Positions 63,314 through 64,000 of a DNA stretch of 64,000 nt are shown here, in pieces. A model generated the notes under the pieces. That model was given only the letters and a program-made list of their open reading frames with translations. It made no database searches and was not told the origin of the DNA. Location: NCBI GenBank assembly GCA_020746105.1, contig CM036626.1, positions 18,589,001 through 18,653,000 of the forward strand, read 5' to 3'. Made by a program: the position numbers and the translations under genes. The stretch is from Trogon surrucura. Taxonomy: Eukaryota > Chordata > Aves > Trogoniformes > Trogonidae. Positions within the stretch are counted from its first letter, which is position 1, and every line of letters begins with the position of its first letter.

Positions 63314-63411
63314 GGGCCAGACTCTGCAATCATTGTTCATAGTGAACAGAACCTCAGGCTATGGAATAAACCACTGAAAGCAAATTATTTTTAGGGTACG
63401 TTATTATTCAG
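63314..63411 (+). repeat. Worn amniote repeat ('GGGCCAGACTCTGCAA' type)
   Basis: GGGCCAGACTCTGCAATCAT, TTCATAGTGAACAGAACCTC, AATAAACCACTGAAAGCAAA and GTACGTTATTATTCAG track in order the dispersed amniote repeat GGGCCAGATCCTGCAATCCT ... GAGTAATCCCATTGAAGTCA ... GTACTACTCA. Several blocks in register make this the best of the worn repeats of this kind here. Confidence 0.45.
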
Positions 63412-63791
63412 AATAAAAGGGACAGAGTTAGTGACAAGTGCATCATCTTAGTTCTGACCAGGGGTTTTGGTGCCTTTGTTCTATAAATCTATTCAATTAT
63501 AAGACAGTATTCAAAAGCAAGTGTAAAGTCTAAGCAAGAGACTAACAGTGCGTCGCTCGCATCCCGAGGACTGGCAGGCACGCTGCTCTTCCCTTAGCTT
63601 ATGCAGGAGATTCACTTCATCCCAAAAGAAACTTCCCAGTGTCTCCTCCCTATCTGCTTGAGATACATTACCAAAATGCTTCTTGTTCATCTAATGAGTT
63701 CGGGTGTCTAACGAACAATTGTGGCTGGGAAGTCGAACTGGGAAAACTGAAATGCGTGGTGTCAGCCCCATGAAAGTAGCTTTTAATCCTC

Positions 63792-64000
63792 TATAAAGCT
63801 CGGAGGTTTGCAGGAGGCCAATATATTATCTGCTGCTCTCTTTGACATTCTTGCTTGTTCCTGCGTTTATTACTTGCTCCTAAAGCGAGCTGCTCTGCAA
63901 AGTGCCTTCTGCACTGAGGAAGCCACAAAGTGGGCAGACAGACTTGCTTTTTGGTAAACTCTGAGAAGAAGAGAACATTTTAATTAGCAGCAGGAGGTAA
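63792..64000 (+). promoter_or_regulatory. Candidate TATA promoter and first exon at window edge
   Basis: TATAAAG at 63792-63798 would place a start site near 63822-63828. No in-frame coding frame is evident after it, so any exon would be untranslated or non-coding. The last bases, GAGGTAA, give a donor-like GAG|GTAA with the junction after 63996. This is a pattern only; TATA-like words and GTAA are common, and the donor cannot be read beyond the window. Confidence 0.15.

Overview
This window looks like nuclear DNA from a bird and is almost entirely non-coding. The main evidence is four CR1 LINE 3' ends. Three are young-looking, and the clearest one finishes in the ATTCTATG-type tandem tail typical of avian CR1. 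A truncated LTR of a bird-wide endogenous retrovirus family and several very worn repeats of kinds shared by birds, crocodiles and turtles support this. Satellite, SINE and LINE load is otherwise low. The LTR family argues mildly for a non-galliform (neoavian) bird, but this is from memory and cannot be settled here.

I find no protein-coding gene I can defend. The open reading frames are short, mostly lack a plausible start, and cluster in GC-rich patches where stops are rare. There are no runs of exons with matching splice sites, and no rRNA, tRNA or CRISPR. The window is best read as a gene desert or the inside of a very large intron.

Layout. 1-13 kb: unique AT-rich DNA with one small CpG cluster (about 8.6-8.8 kb) and a homeodomain-site cluster near 5.8 kb. 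13-22 kb: worn interspersed repeats, a CR1 copy at 17.8 kb, two adjacent minus-strand ORFs with protein-like composition (16.4-17.3 kb), a CTCF-like site, a homeodomain-site cluster at 20.9 kb, and a second CpG cluster flanked by perfect hairpins (21.4-22.1 kb). 22-30 kb: unique DNA with two more perfect hairpins, another CTCF-like site and an A22 tract. 30-37.5 kb: the most repeat-rich part, with two nearly identical CR1 ends in opposite orientation, the LTR fragment and a diverged pair of an unnamed repeat. 37.5-54 kb: unique DNA with short tandem duplications, a G-quadruplex motif, hairpins and worn SINE-like pieces. 54-64 kb: old SINE and CR1 pieces, a well-preserved tRNA-derived SINE head at 61.25 kb, an octamer-bearing AT-rich block at 63.1 kb and, at the very end, a TATA box followed about 200 bases later by a donor-like GAG|GTAA.

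No new biological system is evident. The items most worth checking are the closely matched inverted CR1 pair, the series of perfect short hairpins, the SINE heads that may be conserved, the ORF pair on the minus strand, and the possible first exon at the right edge.
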